Virus record (IMG/VR): IMGVR_UViG_3300007345_000035 | Span: 1-64,000 of that record | DNA length: 64,000 bases | Strand: one strand, 5' to 3' | Source of the DNA: a virus | Shown: piece after piece, positions 49,695-58,189 of the stretch | How the letters are laid out: the number at the start of each line of letters is the position of its first letter | How positions within the stretch are numbered: position 1 is the first letter of the stretch | Notes under the pieces: model-generated | Told to the model about the DNA's origin: nothing | Databases searched by the model: none | The model's input: the letters and a program-made list of their open reading frames with translations, nothing else | Program-made: the position numbers and the translations under genes

Positions 49695-52600
49695 CTATCC
49701 GTCGGTGTCGTCGGGCGTGCTCGCCTCGGCGTTGTAGTGCCCATGGTGGACCTTGACCACGGCCCCCGTCTCGTCGTCGATGACGGTGCAGCCCTTGGCC
49801 CCCACCTTGTAGACCTGGCCGCGGCGCGCGGTGCCCGTCTTCGGGCACTGGTAGGAGACGTACCGGCCTGGGCCGGCGGGATGGATCGGGTCCACCTTTG
49901 GACGCTGGGGGCCCTTCGGCCCCGGGGTCAGCTGGCGCTGGTCGCCTTTGTGGAGCCCGTGGAGCCCGGAGGAACCGTAGACGTGACCCAGGCTCCGGTC
50001 GAGCTCCGCGCCGCCGGCCGGGTCGGGGTTGGGGGCCGGCTCATGCCAGGACGCGGCCTGCTCGTAGTAGTCGTCCTCGGCCGCCCGGTCGGCGTCCTGC
50101 TTGGCCTGCACCGCGGCCCACAACGCCTCTGCATCGGCGGTCGCGGGCTTGTCCTGGTCGTGCGACGACGGGATCGGCGACATGCCGGTACGGTCCACCA
50201 CCGACTCCAGGAGCGCGGACGCGACCCCGATCCGGCGATGGTCCACGTCCACTTCGATGTCGAAGGCGATCTTGCCGTTCTTGCCGTCGTTGGCGTTCAG
50301 CCAACCCACGGCCTTGTCGCCGTCGAAGGCGTAGAACGTGCCGTGATCGGAGGCGAACGGGTTGGAACGGTCGGGCGGGTAGTGCTTCACGACCACCTCA
50401 CCCCCCTTGATCGCATACCGGCTAGACCAAGCGGCCGGGCCCAGGGGCCGTCGCTGGATCCGCGTGTTGATGCGGCCAGGCGTGTTGTGGTCGATCCGCC
50501 TTCGCTGCTCTTCAGCCTTGGCCTGGTCTGGGTTGGGGGCCGGCTCGTGCCGGGGCTCGTCGGTGGCCTCGAGGTCGTCGAGGTTGTGGAACTGCTCGTA
50601 GCTGCCTTCGCCGTCGTCCGATGGGAAGTAGACCAGGGCGCGGGGCTCGTAGGTGTTGCTGGCGTAGGTCAGGTGGGAGATCCGCCCGGTCTTGGCCCAG
50701 CGGGTGCCCCCGCGCGCCTCGACCCAGTCACCACGCTTCAGGCTGACATCAGGCAGCTCGCCGTAGAAACGGGCACTCTTCCGCTGGTGCTGCTTCACCT
50801 GGGTGATGCCCTTGGGCGTCTTGCGGGCGTGAGCCTTCACGGTGCCGAAGAGGGACATCTGGTCGCCTTTGTGGAGGCTGTGCTCGAGGTGACCGTGCTT
50901 GTAGATGCGGCCAGCGAAGTGCCAGATTCCATCGACGTTGATCTCTGCCCCTGTGCCCTGCTCGGCCATGCGTAGGCCGCGGATCACGCCGCTGGTGTGG
51001 CGGTCTCGGCTCAGCCAAACATCGACGCGCTCGCCACGCTGGAAGGTCTCGTGCTGGACATTCTCGCCCCTGATGCGGGGGAGGGTGACGTGGTCTTTGC
51101 CCCTCGGTGCCAGGCTCATCTGACCGGGCACCCGGCGCTGCTTGCCGGAAGCGGTGTGCCCGTGCGCGGTCTTCGGGAACAGGTAGTCGTTGAGGCTCCA
51201 ACGGGTGGCGGGTGGGAGCCGCTGCTTCGGGTGTTCGCCAGACCAGGCCAGGACCAGGTGGTCGTCGCCGTTGGCTTCGGCCTCGGCAATGCCCTCAGAC
51301 AGTAGCCAGCTGTCCATCCGCTTGAGCGCGTTCATCCACTGGCGGTTGCTGGAGCCAGACGACGACTTCGGCACCGGCCGAGTGACGCGCCCGGTTCGGG
51401 TGAGCACCCGCTCGCCGGCCTTGAGCTTGTCGCCCTGGTACGCATGGCGGGGGGCCCTGACGTGCATCTTGACCTGGGTGAGCCCCTGGCGGGTCTTCCT
51501 GGGGTGGGCCTTCACGGTGGTCTGGCCACCGAAGAAACCAAGCTGCTCGGCCTTCAGCAGCTCGGCCAGTAGGCCCTTCTCCATGTAGGGCAGATCCACG
51601 TCCAGCAGCATCGCGGTGGCCGCGATGGCGTTGTCGGTGAGCTTGCGCTGCCAGACTCCGATCGACGGTGCCCAACGGAAGCCCCGCCCCTTGAGCGCGC
51701 GGCGCATCTCCTCGGGGGGCTTGTCGTCGAAGTGCAGACGGATCCGGTCGGCGTCCACGGCGTACTCGATGCGCCCGCCCTTGAACGTGTGCTCTTGGTG
51801 CGCGGTGGACTCCTTCGCCTCGAGCGTGCGGATGCGCGCCTCCATCCGCTTCATGCCAGCGCGATGGTTCGTCAGCGCGTAGCTGGGGAAGCCGTACCGG
51901 CCAGCGAAGTCTGGTTTGAGCAGTGACGCAGCGGTGTCCGCGTCGATGCCGAGCTCAACGAGCGCTGCCAGCTTCTTTTCCGCGGTCGGGTTCTTCTTCG
52001 ACCGAACGACCCGGTTGGCGGCCTTCATGGTCGCAAGCTGGCGGGTCGCGGCCTCGAGCTTCAGGCGCTCGGCGGCTGCGGGCCCACCCGCGTCTGATAC
52101 GCGCTGGGCTTCGATGGCCTGCACCAGGGTGCGCCGCCCCTTCTTGGCGTACTCCAGCAGGTCGCGGACCTTGTTGTCCGCGGCGTTGCTGCGCTTGCGC
52201 ATCCGGGCCACGGGGAAGTTCGCGGGCCCCGCCACCATGCTGCTGACCATGCCGGCGCGCGAGGTCAGCCACGCGCGTGTGCGGCTGGCGTAGCCGGCCC
52301 TGTACGTGGCGAACGCCTCTTCGAAGGCCGCCCGCTCCGCGTCGGTCTGCGCCATCGCGCCGATGTGCTCCTCGACGCCCTGCAGGTGCTCGACGTACTC
52401 GCGGATCACCTGCCTGCCCCGGGTCTCGGGGACGTGGGACGTGCCGTTGTGGGCGGTCGTTGCCAGGTCGAGGCCGATGTCCTTTGCGTACTCGTGCCCC
52501 AGGAGCGCGGCGTCCTCGGCGTCCTGCTTCTGCTTGCGCGCTGCGGCGGCCTTGGCCCTGCGTGCCTCACGCGCCGCGGCCTCGATCTTGGGCTTGGCGG

Positions 52601-54797
52601 CCTCGGATCCCTCGTCGATCGAACGCATCATCTTCGCGTGCAGGCGCTGGGACCGCTGGCCCCCGCCCACGGTGCCCTTGCGCTGGTGCTCCTTCACCTG
52701 GGTGATGCCCTTGGGCGTCTTGCGGGCGTGAGCCTTCACGGTGGACTGTCCGCCGAAGAGGCTGAGCTGGGCGGCCTTTGTCAGGCGAAAAATGAAGCGC
52801 ACGGCCTTCTCCATGGGGGTGCTCTCGTCGGCCAGGTGGCGGGCAACAAGGGTGCCGGCCGTCTCGAGCCAGGCCCTGCGGTTGGCTGGCGTCAGGTAGG
52901 GGGCGACCATGCTCCACTCGCCGGTGCTGGCCAGCAGCTGGGCCACGATCTCGGAGGGGTTGACCCCTTGGTCGCGTAGTTCGCGCGCCAGGGCGGCGCT
53001 CTTGGTGTCGTTGAGCTCGCGGTAGAGCTGGTGTTTGTATGCCCGCACCTCGGCGGGGCTGTTGAAGTACAGTTCGCGGCTCTTGCGGTGGGCGGCCACG
53101 CGCTGGTCCTGTAGCTCCGGGCCAGCGGCCTTGGCGGCCTCCAGGACCTGGCGGGCTCCGTCGGCGTCTCCGGCGTCGAGCCGAGCGCGCACGTAGTGCC
53201 GGATGGTCGCGTCCTCGCCGAACAGCTGGTTGTTCACGGCGTTCATCTGGGCGTTCGTACTGACCCGTGGTGGGCGCTCCATCGCGTGGGTCAGTTCGTG
53301 GGCGATGGTGGACCGCAAGCTCTGGGCGACGGCCTCGGCCTTGTGGACACCGGGCGGGGTCTGAAGGATGAGGTCGTAGCCCCACACGTTCATGGTGCCG
53401 TCGTCGTTGGCCATGCCGTGGGTGCGCCAGATCGCACGGAAGCCGATGGGCCGCCCCGACTGCGTCTTCTTCCGTCGCGCAGTGGACAGGTAGAGGTTGA
53501 ACAGGCGGGGTTCGCCGTTGATGTTGGCGACGGTGTGCTCGCCCAGGTCCACGCTGGCGTAGTGGGGCAGCTTCACGGTGCCGTTGAGGCGGTGCTCGAT
53601 GCGGTCCCACGCCAGCGCCTTGTCCACAAGCTCGCGCACGACCGCTTCGCTGACGCCCATGGTGCGCTGACCGACGTGGGCGTTGTGGCTTCGGCTCACC
53701 TGGCGCTCATGCTGCTTGACCTGGGCCAGCCCCTTCGCTGTCCGCCGCGCGTGGGCGCGGACGCGACTGAAGTCCAGGGCGAGCTGGGCCCCCTTGGTCA
53801 GGCGGAACACGAGCCGGGCCCCCTTGGACAGGGCGCGGGTCAGTGCGGTCTGCATCATCTTCCTGTTGGCCGTCGCCTGTTTGGGGTCTTCGGGGGCCAG
53901 GTCGGCCGTCAGCCACGTCGCGGCGTCGGCCATCTGCGTGCCAAGCCGGGGGCCACCACCAGGTCCGTTCGTGCGGCCCAGCTTGGCCTGCAGGAAGTTG
54001 CTGTCCAGGCTGATCTGCGTGTCCGGGCTGATCGCTGGGATCGCCTCGAGGAGAGCGCGCCCGGCCTTGGTGCGGGTCTTCGGACCCAGGCCCAGCAGGT
54101 GGACCCGTGGGGGCTGGTGCTCCTGGATGAACGCCTGGACCTGACGGGGCGGGGCGGCCTTCTTGTTGGAGGGGATGGCGGGCACCAGGTCCTCGTCGGA
54201 CAGGCCCAGGGCCGCTTGGCACTCGACCCAGAAGCGGCCCAGGTCGAGCTCACCGGCTTGCAGGGGGACCAGGACCTCGACGCCCTTGTCGGCCAGCGCC
54301 TGGACGCGTGGGGCGTACTCGCGCATCCGCGCCAGCGTCAGCTCTTGGTTGCCGACGGCGTCAGGGGCCACCAGCGCCGTCGGGGCCTCACGCTCTGCCA
54401 GGCGGTCGTAGACCGATAGGACCCGCTCCCACGTCGCATCAGACATCGGGGTGAACGCGCCGGTCGTCCGGTCGAGCTCGCTGAACGCGCCGGAGTCAAC
54501 GAATAGCGGAACCACGGGCAGCTTCACGAGCAGGTCGATGGCGCGCGGGCCGAGCTCCAACGCGCTGACGCCCATGGGCTGGCCGGCGTACCAGTAGCCC
54601 ATGATCTCGCCGGGGTGGTTGGCCCCGGATGCGTAGTAGAGCCTCCCGCCCTCGTCCAGGCGGTAGCTGATGCGGCTGTGGCCGCGCACCATGGTGACGC
54701 CCTTCGCCGTCCGACGCGTGTGCGGCTTGACGAAGAGTCGGACCTGGTCGGCCTTGGCCAGCCCCCCGTGGGGCGAGCCCTGGGGAGCTTGGGCCAT
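49695..54797 (-). CDS. Polyvalent protein: TGT/DpdA-like transglycosylase, zincin and GNAT modules separated by five tags
   Basis: A 1,700-residue protein. Tag 1 is at residues 17-44. Module 1 (45-330) is TGT/DpdA-like: FVDSGAFS (D101), LVAPDAVGN (142-150), LVPLQAG (176-182), LLGLGPK (234-240) and SLDSNF (D265). DpdA enzymes insert 7-deazaguanines into DNA. Tag 2 is near 332-365. Module 2 has AHELTHAME (near 500) and YFNSPAEVRAY, a zincin. Tag 3 is near 671-706. Module 3 is helical, with MVAGPANFPVARMRKR, and ends FRWAPSIGVWQRKLT, seen in other large mobile-element proteins. Tag 4 is near 1079-1113, before an unknown module. Tag 5 is near 1309-1341, before a GNAT domain with VDHRRIGVASALLE (near 1519). 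A truncated tag box (HKGDQRQL) lies near 1620. Confidence 0.78.
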   Translation of the reverse strand: MAQAPQGSPHGGLAKADQVRLFVKPHTRRTAKGVTMVRGHSRISYRLDEGGRLYYASGANHPGEIMGYWYAGQPMGVSALELGPRAIDLLVKLPVVPLFVDSGAFSELDRTTGAFTPMSDATWERVLSVYDRLAEREAPTALVAPDAVGNQELTLARMREYAPRVQALADKGVEVLVPLQAGELDLGRFWVECQAALGLSDEDLVPAIPSNKKAAPPRQVQAFIQEHQPPRVHLLGLGPKTRTKAGRALLEAIPAISPDTQISLDSNFLQAKLGRTNGPGGGPRLGTQMADAATWLTADLAPEDPKQATANRKMMQTALTRALSKGARLVFRLTKGAQLALDFSRVRAHARRTAKGLAQVKQHERQVSRSHNAHVGQRTMGVSEAVVRELVDKALAWDRIEHRLNGTVKLPHYASVDLGEHTVANINGEPRLFNLYLSTARRKKTQSGRPIGFRAIWRTHGMANDDGTMNVWGYDLILQTPPGVHKAEAVAQSLRSTIAHELTHAMERPPRVSTNAQMNAVNNQLFGEDATIRHYVRARLDAGDADGARQVLEAAKAAGPELQDQRVAAHRKSRELYFNSPAEVRAYKHQLYRELNDTKSAALARELRDQGVNPSEIVAQLLASTGEWSMVAPYLTPANRRAWLETAGTLVARHLADESTPMEKAVRFIFRLTKAAQLSLFGGQSTVKAHARKTPKGITQVKEHQRKGTVGGGQRSQRLHAKMMRSIDEGSEAAKPKIEAAAREARRAKAAAARKQKQDAEDAALLGHEYAKDIGLDLATTAHNGTSHVPETRGRQVIREYVEHLQGVEEHIGAMAQTDAERAAFEEAFATYRAGYASRTRAWLTSRAGMVSSMVAGPANFPVARMRKRSNAADNKVRDLLEYAKKGRRTLVQAIEAQRVSDAGGPAAAERLKLEAATRQLATMKAANRVVRSKKNPTAEKKLAALVELGIDADTAASLLKPDFAGRYGFPSYALTNHRAGMKRMEARIRTLEAKESTAHQEHTFKGGRIEYAVDADRIRLHFDDKPPEEMRRALKGRGFRWAPSIGVWQRKLTDNAIAATAMLLDVDLPYMEKGLLAELLKAEQLGFFGGQTTVKAHPRKTRQGLTQVKMHVRAPRHAYQGDKLKAGERVLTRTGRVTRPVPKSSSGSSNRQWMNALKRMDSWLLSEGIAEAEANGDDHLVLAWSGEHPKQRLPPATRWSLNDYLFPKTAHGHTASGKQRRVPGQMSLAPRGKDHVTLPRIRGENVQHETFQRGERVDVWLSRDRHTSGVIRGLRMAEQGTGAEINVDGIWHFAGRIYKHGHLEHSLHKGDQMSLFGTVKAHARKTPKGITQVKQHQRKSARFYGELPDVSLKRGDWVEARGGTRWAKTGRISHLTYASNTYEPRALVYFPSDDGEGSYEQFHNLDDLEATDEPRHEPAPNPDQAKAEEQRRRIDHNTPGRINTRIQRRPLGPAAWSSRYAIKGGEVVVKHYPPDRSNPFASDHGTFYAFDGDKAVGWLNANDGKNGKIAFDIEVDVDHRRIGVASALLESVVDRTGMSPIPSSHDQDKPATADAEALWAAVQAKQDADRAAEDDYYEQAASWHEPAPNPDPAGGAELDRSLGHVYGSSGLHGLHKGDQRQLTPGPKGPQRPKVDPIHPAGPGRYVSYQCPKTGTARRGQVYKVGAKGCTVIDDETGAVVKVHHGHYNAEASTPDDTDG
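50777..50873 (-). repeat. Tag 5 of the 1,700-residue protein
   Basis: MSLFG box, VKAHARKTPKG, then ITQVKQHQRK, before the GNAT module. It shares a 52-base identical stretch with tag 3. Confidence 0.9.
51457..51563 (-). repeat. Tag 4 of the 1,700-residue protein
   Basis: LGFFGG box, VKAHPRKTRQG, then LTQVKMHVR, before an unknown module. Confidence 0.85.
52678..52785 (-). repeat. Tag 3 of the 1,700-residue protein
   Basis: LSLFGG box, VKAHARKTPKG, then ITQVKEHQRK. Bases 52692-52743 are identical to 50793-50844 in tag 5 (52 of 52). Confidence 0.9.
53701..53800 (-). repeat. Tag 2 of the 1,700-residue protein
   Basis: LALDF box, VRAHARRTAKG, then LAQVKQHERQ, directly before the zincin module. 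Confidence 0.82.
54666..54749 (-). repeat. Tag 1 of the 1,700-residue protein
   Basis: VRLFVK box, PHTRRTAKG, then VTMVRGHSR, at residues 17-44 before the TGT/DpdA-like module. Confidence 0.8.
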
Positions 54798-54809
54798 GCT
54801 GAACCTCGA

Positions 54810-55373
54810 TCAGACGGTGGTGAGACCGACTCCGTCGTTGGCGAGCACCTGCCAGACCAGCGCGCCCCCGACCTTGACGGCCACCAGTTCGATGTACTCG
54901 GACACGGCACCGAACGTCAGCGTGTTGTTGTTGGCCACGTTGACAGGGGCGGCCACGGTGACCACCCGGTCGCCCACGGCGTAGGTGTCAACGTACAAGC
55001 GCAGGCGCTGACCGATGAAGGTCGGGATGGCCAGGGTGTTTGTCTCCGCGGCTGCGGTGACAAAGCCGATGGTCGCCGAGCGCGTGACCGGGATGGCGAC
55101 ACCGTCGCCCGGGTCAGCCAGTTCGATGGGGACGTACTTGGCGAGCTCGGCCAGGGCGTCCTCGACGTTGGCAGCCGCCAGGAGGCTCGCGGCGTCCTCG
55201 ACGCCAATGAGGGACGCGCCCTCACCGGTCGTGATGTTGGCCAGCTTGGCCAGCTCGTTGAGGCGGTCGCCCAGCTGGATATCGGGGGCGATGCCAGCCA
55301 TAGGGGATGGCTTGCCCCCCGCACCGTTGAGGATGTTCTTGAGCTTGTCGCTGAGTGCAGCAGTGAGAGGCAT
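54810..55373 (-). CDS. Virion structural protein, possible head-fibre or decoration protein
   Basis: A 187-residue protein. A helical N-terminal third (LSDKLKNILNG, IQLGDRLNELAKLANIT) is followed by a beta-rich C-terminal domain (IGQRLRLYVDTYAVGDRVVTV, YIELVAVKVGGALVWQVLAND). That C-terminal pattern recurs in capsid decoration and fibre-base proteins of many phages. It lies between the MuF-side structural genes and the giant block. Ribosome site GGAG; no enzymatic motif. Confidence 0.55.
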   Translation of the reverse strand: MPLTAALSDKLKNILNGAGGKPSPMAGIAPDIQLGDRLNELAKLANITTGEGASLIGVEDAASLLAAANVEDALAELAKYVPIELADPGDGVAIPVTRSATIGFVTAAAETNTLAIPTFIGQRLRLYVDTYAVGDRVVTVAAPVNVANNNTLTFGAVSEYIELVAVKVGGALVWQVLANDGVGLTTV

Positions 55374-55408
55374 GGGGTTCTCCAGGGTGTGTGCGGGCCT
55401 ATTCTGCC

Positions 55409-56659
55409 TCAGACCTCTTCGCCTATCGTAAGGCCGGCGAGGACATTGATGGCCGCGCTATTGTCGCGCTGAACGGTGACGACGAACGTGTCGCCCGTGG
55501 ATGGGTCGCCCTCGACCAGGACCGCACCGGGAGCGGGGCCGAACTCCAGGCCGAGCTGCTTGAGGCTGAACTCCGCGCTCTCGTTGGACACGGCTTGCTT
55601 CACCGCGATGAGCTCACCACCAGTGATGGAGGTCGCGGTCGTATTCACCCGGACGCCAGACTTGCCGGCCTCGGTGTCCCAGGGGGCCCAGCTGCCACCC
55701 ACTACAGTGGGGTTCCTCCAGACCTTCACGACCGCGCGCTGATCACCACCACCGAACGCCGCAAGGGCAAGGCAGTCCCGGGTGTTGTGCCGCCCACCGA
55801 GGAACGGGGCGATCTGGAACGCGACGATGGGGATGTTGGTGCCGTTGATTGCGCGTGACTCGTCCAGGCCGGTGGCCCGCGGGGTGTACTTCCGCTCGTT
55901 CCCACCCTCGGAGGAGACATCCACACACCCGAACTTCATGGTGAGCGAGGAGCCCGCCCCGGTGTTCTCGACCTGGAACGCAGCAGGGACACCGGGGTTG
56001 GTGAGGCTCAGCGTGTTTTCGATCTGCAACCGACTGATCCGGTGCAGGACACGCTGATTGACCATGAACTCAAAGTCCCCAGCTCCGCGCCATTGGAAGC
56101 GGAGGTCCCAGAGCGTGTTGACCGTGATGTCCACGTCCGGTGGAATCACCACCTCAGCGCGGTGAATCTCGGTCAGGGTGCCGCCCCCGTCGCTGTGGTC
56201 CTCCGGGTCTGGTGCGATGACACCCCTGGTGGTCTTGAGCACGGCGTACAGCTTGTTGTCGTCTCCATTCCACTCGAAAAAGACCTGTTCGTCGTCGGTG
56301 AAAAGCCCCCAGCGAAAGACCACGCCCGCGCCCGTGTCCAGGTTCTGGCTCGCCGTCGAGAACAGGTGGCCGCGGTTCGACTGATAGCGGGAATGGGTGC
56401 GTGAGAGCAGATTCGACGGAGAGCCGCCGTCAGTCGCCGTCCCGGAGTCGAGCACCAGCTGGCCATCGTTCGCGTAGATGCTGCTGTTCGTGCCGGCGCT
56501 ATACCGCCACTCCTCACCTGGGATCCCGTAGGTGAACAACGAGCGGAACAGCGAAAACGACTTGGTGGTCTTCGCGACACCCCACACGTCCGATGACAGA
56601 TCATTGTCATCTCGGCCCAGTTCTACGCGCCGGTTGCGTCGGACGGAGTCGTAGGCCAT
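55409..56659 (-). CDS. Virion structural protein with lectin-like beta-sandwich
   Basis: A 416-residue protein. After a basic start (VRRNRRVELGRDDNDL), residues of about 60-240 have the strand pattern of a concanavalin/LamG-like sandwich (EQVFFEWNGDDNKLYAVLKT, DLRFQWRGAGDFEFMVNQR). The C-terminal third (PIVAFQIAPFLGG, TFVVTVQRDNSAAINVLAG) is also beta-rich. Similar sandwiches occur in the tail-distal protein at 6344-8296. Carbohydrate binding is inferred only. It overlaps the start of the next gene's reading frame end by TGATG coupling at 56659. Confidence 0.55.
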   Translation of the reverse strand: MAYDSVRRNRRVELGRDDNDLSSDVWGVAKTTKSFSLFRSLFTYGIPGEEWRYSAGTNSSIYANDGQLVLDSGTATDGGSPSNLLSRTHSRYQSNRGHLFSTASQNLDTGAGVVFRWGLFTDDEQVFFEWNGDDNKLYAVLKTTRGVIAPDPEDHSDGGGTLTEIHRAEVVIPPDVDITVNTLWDLRFQWRGAGDFEFMVNQRVLHRISRLQIENTLSLTNPGVPAAFQVENTGAGSSLTMKFGCVDVSSEGGNERKYTPRATGLDESRAINGTNIPIVAFQIAPFLGGRHNTRDCLALAAFGGGDQRAVVKVWRNPTVVGGSWAPWDTEAGKSGVRVNTTATSITGGELIAVKQAVSNESAEFSLKQLGLEFGPAPGAVLVEGDPSTGDTFVVTVQRDNSAAINVLAGLTIGEEV

Positions 56660-57048
56660 CAGGGCTTCTCGATGGTCCAGACCTCGACGAGGGCTGTGTT
56701 TGTGGTGTTTCCGGTGAGCAGGACGCTGGTCTGGTGGACGCCTTCGTCAGTGTCGTAGGCCCACAACGTGAAAAACCGCAGGTTCTCCAGCAGGGTCTCG
56801 CCCGCGGCCATGCGCAGGTCGAAGTCGTAGTCCTTCGTCACCAGGATCAGCGCGATGGCGTCAGTGAACGTGACGGCCTCGTCGATAGCCGCGGGAGCCA
56901 GCGACACCACCTGGCGACGGGTGACCGTGTACCCGGACAGGGTGAAGCACTCGTCCAGGGTCTGGCTGGCCTGTGAACCCTCGTCATTCATCAGCTCGAG
57001 GACGATGCGCAGGGCGGCGTTCTGGGTCTTTCCGATACCGGAGCTCAT
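56659..57048 (-). CDS. Hypothetical small structural protein
   Basis: A 129-residue protein (MSSGIGKTQNAALRIVLELM). A helical start is followed by beta-strands (TFTDAIALILVTKDYDFDLRM, QTSVLLTGNTTNTALVEVWTI). No family is recognised. It lies downstream of the MuF-like gene and is coupled to the lectin-like gene, so a head-surface role is plausible. GGAG precedes the ATG. Confidence 0.5.
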   Translation of the reverse strand: MSSGIGKTQNAALRIVLELMNDEGSQASQTLDECFTLSGYTVTRRQVVSLAPAAIDEAVTFTDAIALILVTKDYDFDLRMAAGETLLENLRFFTLWAYDTDEGVHQTSVLLTGNTTNTALVEVWTIEKP

Positions 57049-57082
57049 GGGGGTCTCCCTGGGGGACGTGGGGGGAGTCTAA

Positions 57083-58189
57083 CTACCCTGCTTCGAAAGC
57101 CTCTGGAACCGTCGCCATCAGGGCGCGGAAGATCACAGGGTGGAACAGCTGCAGGGGGCCTTCCGTACAATTGGGATGTATTGGCCCGGAGACGGCCACC
57201 CACGCCTTGCGAGGCCGCCCGAAGTTGCCGCCCGCCGCGTCGTTGGCCCGCACCTCGCTCATGCGGTACTTCCGCGGCTTGGCTCCGACACCCCAGATCC
57301 GCTTGCAGTCGTCGCAGGCGTCGCCGCGCACGAGCTTCCAGACCAGGGGGTCTTTGATGCCGACGCTCTTGGCTTTGGCCTGCAGCGCGACCGCGGCCCC
57401 GTCGTTGTGCGCGAACGCCATTTCGGTGCGCTGGACCCGGTCCAGCTCGTTGGTCAGGGACGGGTGCCCCACGAGCTCGCGGCGAATGGCGTCCTTCCTG
57501 GCCTGACGCGGCAGGCGCTTGAGCACGCCCTCGCTGATCGCGCGCTGCATGGCCTGAAGCTCTGGCTGCATCAGCCCTCGGTGGGCGGCCTGCTGCTGCA
57601 GCATCAGGGGGCGGCGCATGTAGATGCCGGCGCGGGTCTTGGCGTAGGCCAGGGCCTGCTTCTCAGGCTCGGAGAGCCGGAGCTCCATGGCCTGCGTGAC
57701 AAGGTCGGCAAATGTGCCGGCTCGAGGGGCCGGCTTCGGGGCGTTGGCCGGGCCTACCCATGGCTGCCACGCGCGCCCCAGCCGCCACGCCACTTCGATG
57801 TAGCTGGCGTTGAGCGACGTGCCCCAGCGGCCAGCCAGCGGCACCTTGGGGACAAGGTCCGCGTTGCCGCTCCAGCGCACCAGGATGCGCACCTTGTGCT
57901 GGCGAAAGACCTCAGCCAGGCGCTCAGCCGCGAGCGGGTCGTCCAAGGCCCAGCCGTTGCCGGCGGTCGCAGCCACCTCGTCGATGAGCTGCTGGCCCCA
58001 GCGCGTCCAGTCGGCCTCGGCCAGGCGCAGCAGCGTGGTCAGCTCCGGGTGCGCGGGATCCATGGGCCTGACCTTCCACCTGCTCGCCTTCTCCAGGTCG
58101 GGCAGCACGTCGAGCTGGTAGGCCAGCTGCGCCAGGACGTGGGCAGCCTGGGGGCCGCTCAGGTCGTCGAGGTTGGTGGTGACCCTCAC
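57083..58189 (-). CDS. MuF-like minor head (head morphogenesis) protein
   Basis: A 368-residue protein. The helical middle (RAISEGVLKRLPRQARKDAI, ELDRVQRTEMAFAHNDGAAV) leads into VWKLVRGDACDDCKRIWG and, further on, PIHPNCTEGP: the RTE helix followed by paired cysteines and HPNC is the signature of the MuF/SPP1 gp7 family, which binds portal and capsid and is ejected with DNA in some phages. The start is GTG overlapping the sulfatase stop (GTGA); an ATG at 58061-58063 would lose a conserved-looking N-terminus. No toxin domain is fused at the C-terminus, unlike many MuF polyvalent proteins. Confidence 0.78.
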   Translation of the reverse strand: MRVTTNLDDLSGPQAAHVLAQLAYQLDVLPDLEKASRWKVRPMDPAHPELTTLLRLAEADWTRWGQQLIDEVAATAGNGWALDDPLAAERLAEVFRQHKVRILVRWSGNADLVPKVPLAGRWGTSLNASYIEVAWRLGRAWQPWVGPANAPKPAPRAGTFADLVTQAMELRLSEPEKQALAYAKTRAGIYMRRPLMLQQQAAHRGLMQPELQAMQRAISEGVLKRLPRQARKDAIRRELVGHPSLTNELDRVQRTEMAFAHNDGAAVALQAKAKSVGIKDPLVWKLVRGDACDDCKRIWGVGAKPRKYRMSEVRANDAAGGNFGRPRKAWVAVSGPIHPNCTEGPLQLFHPVIFRALMATVPEAFEAG

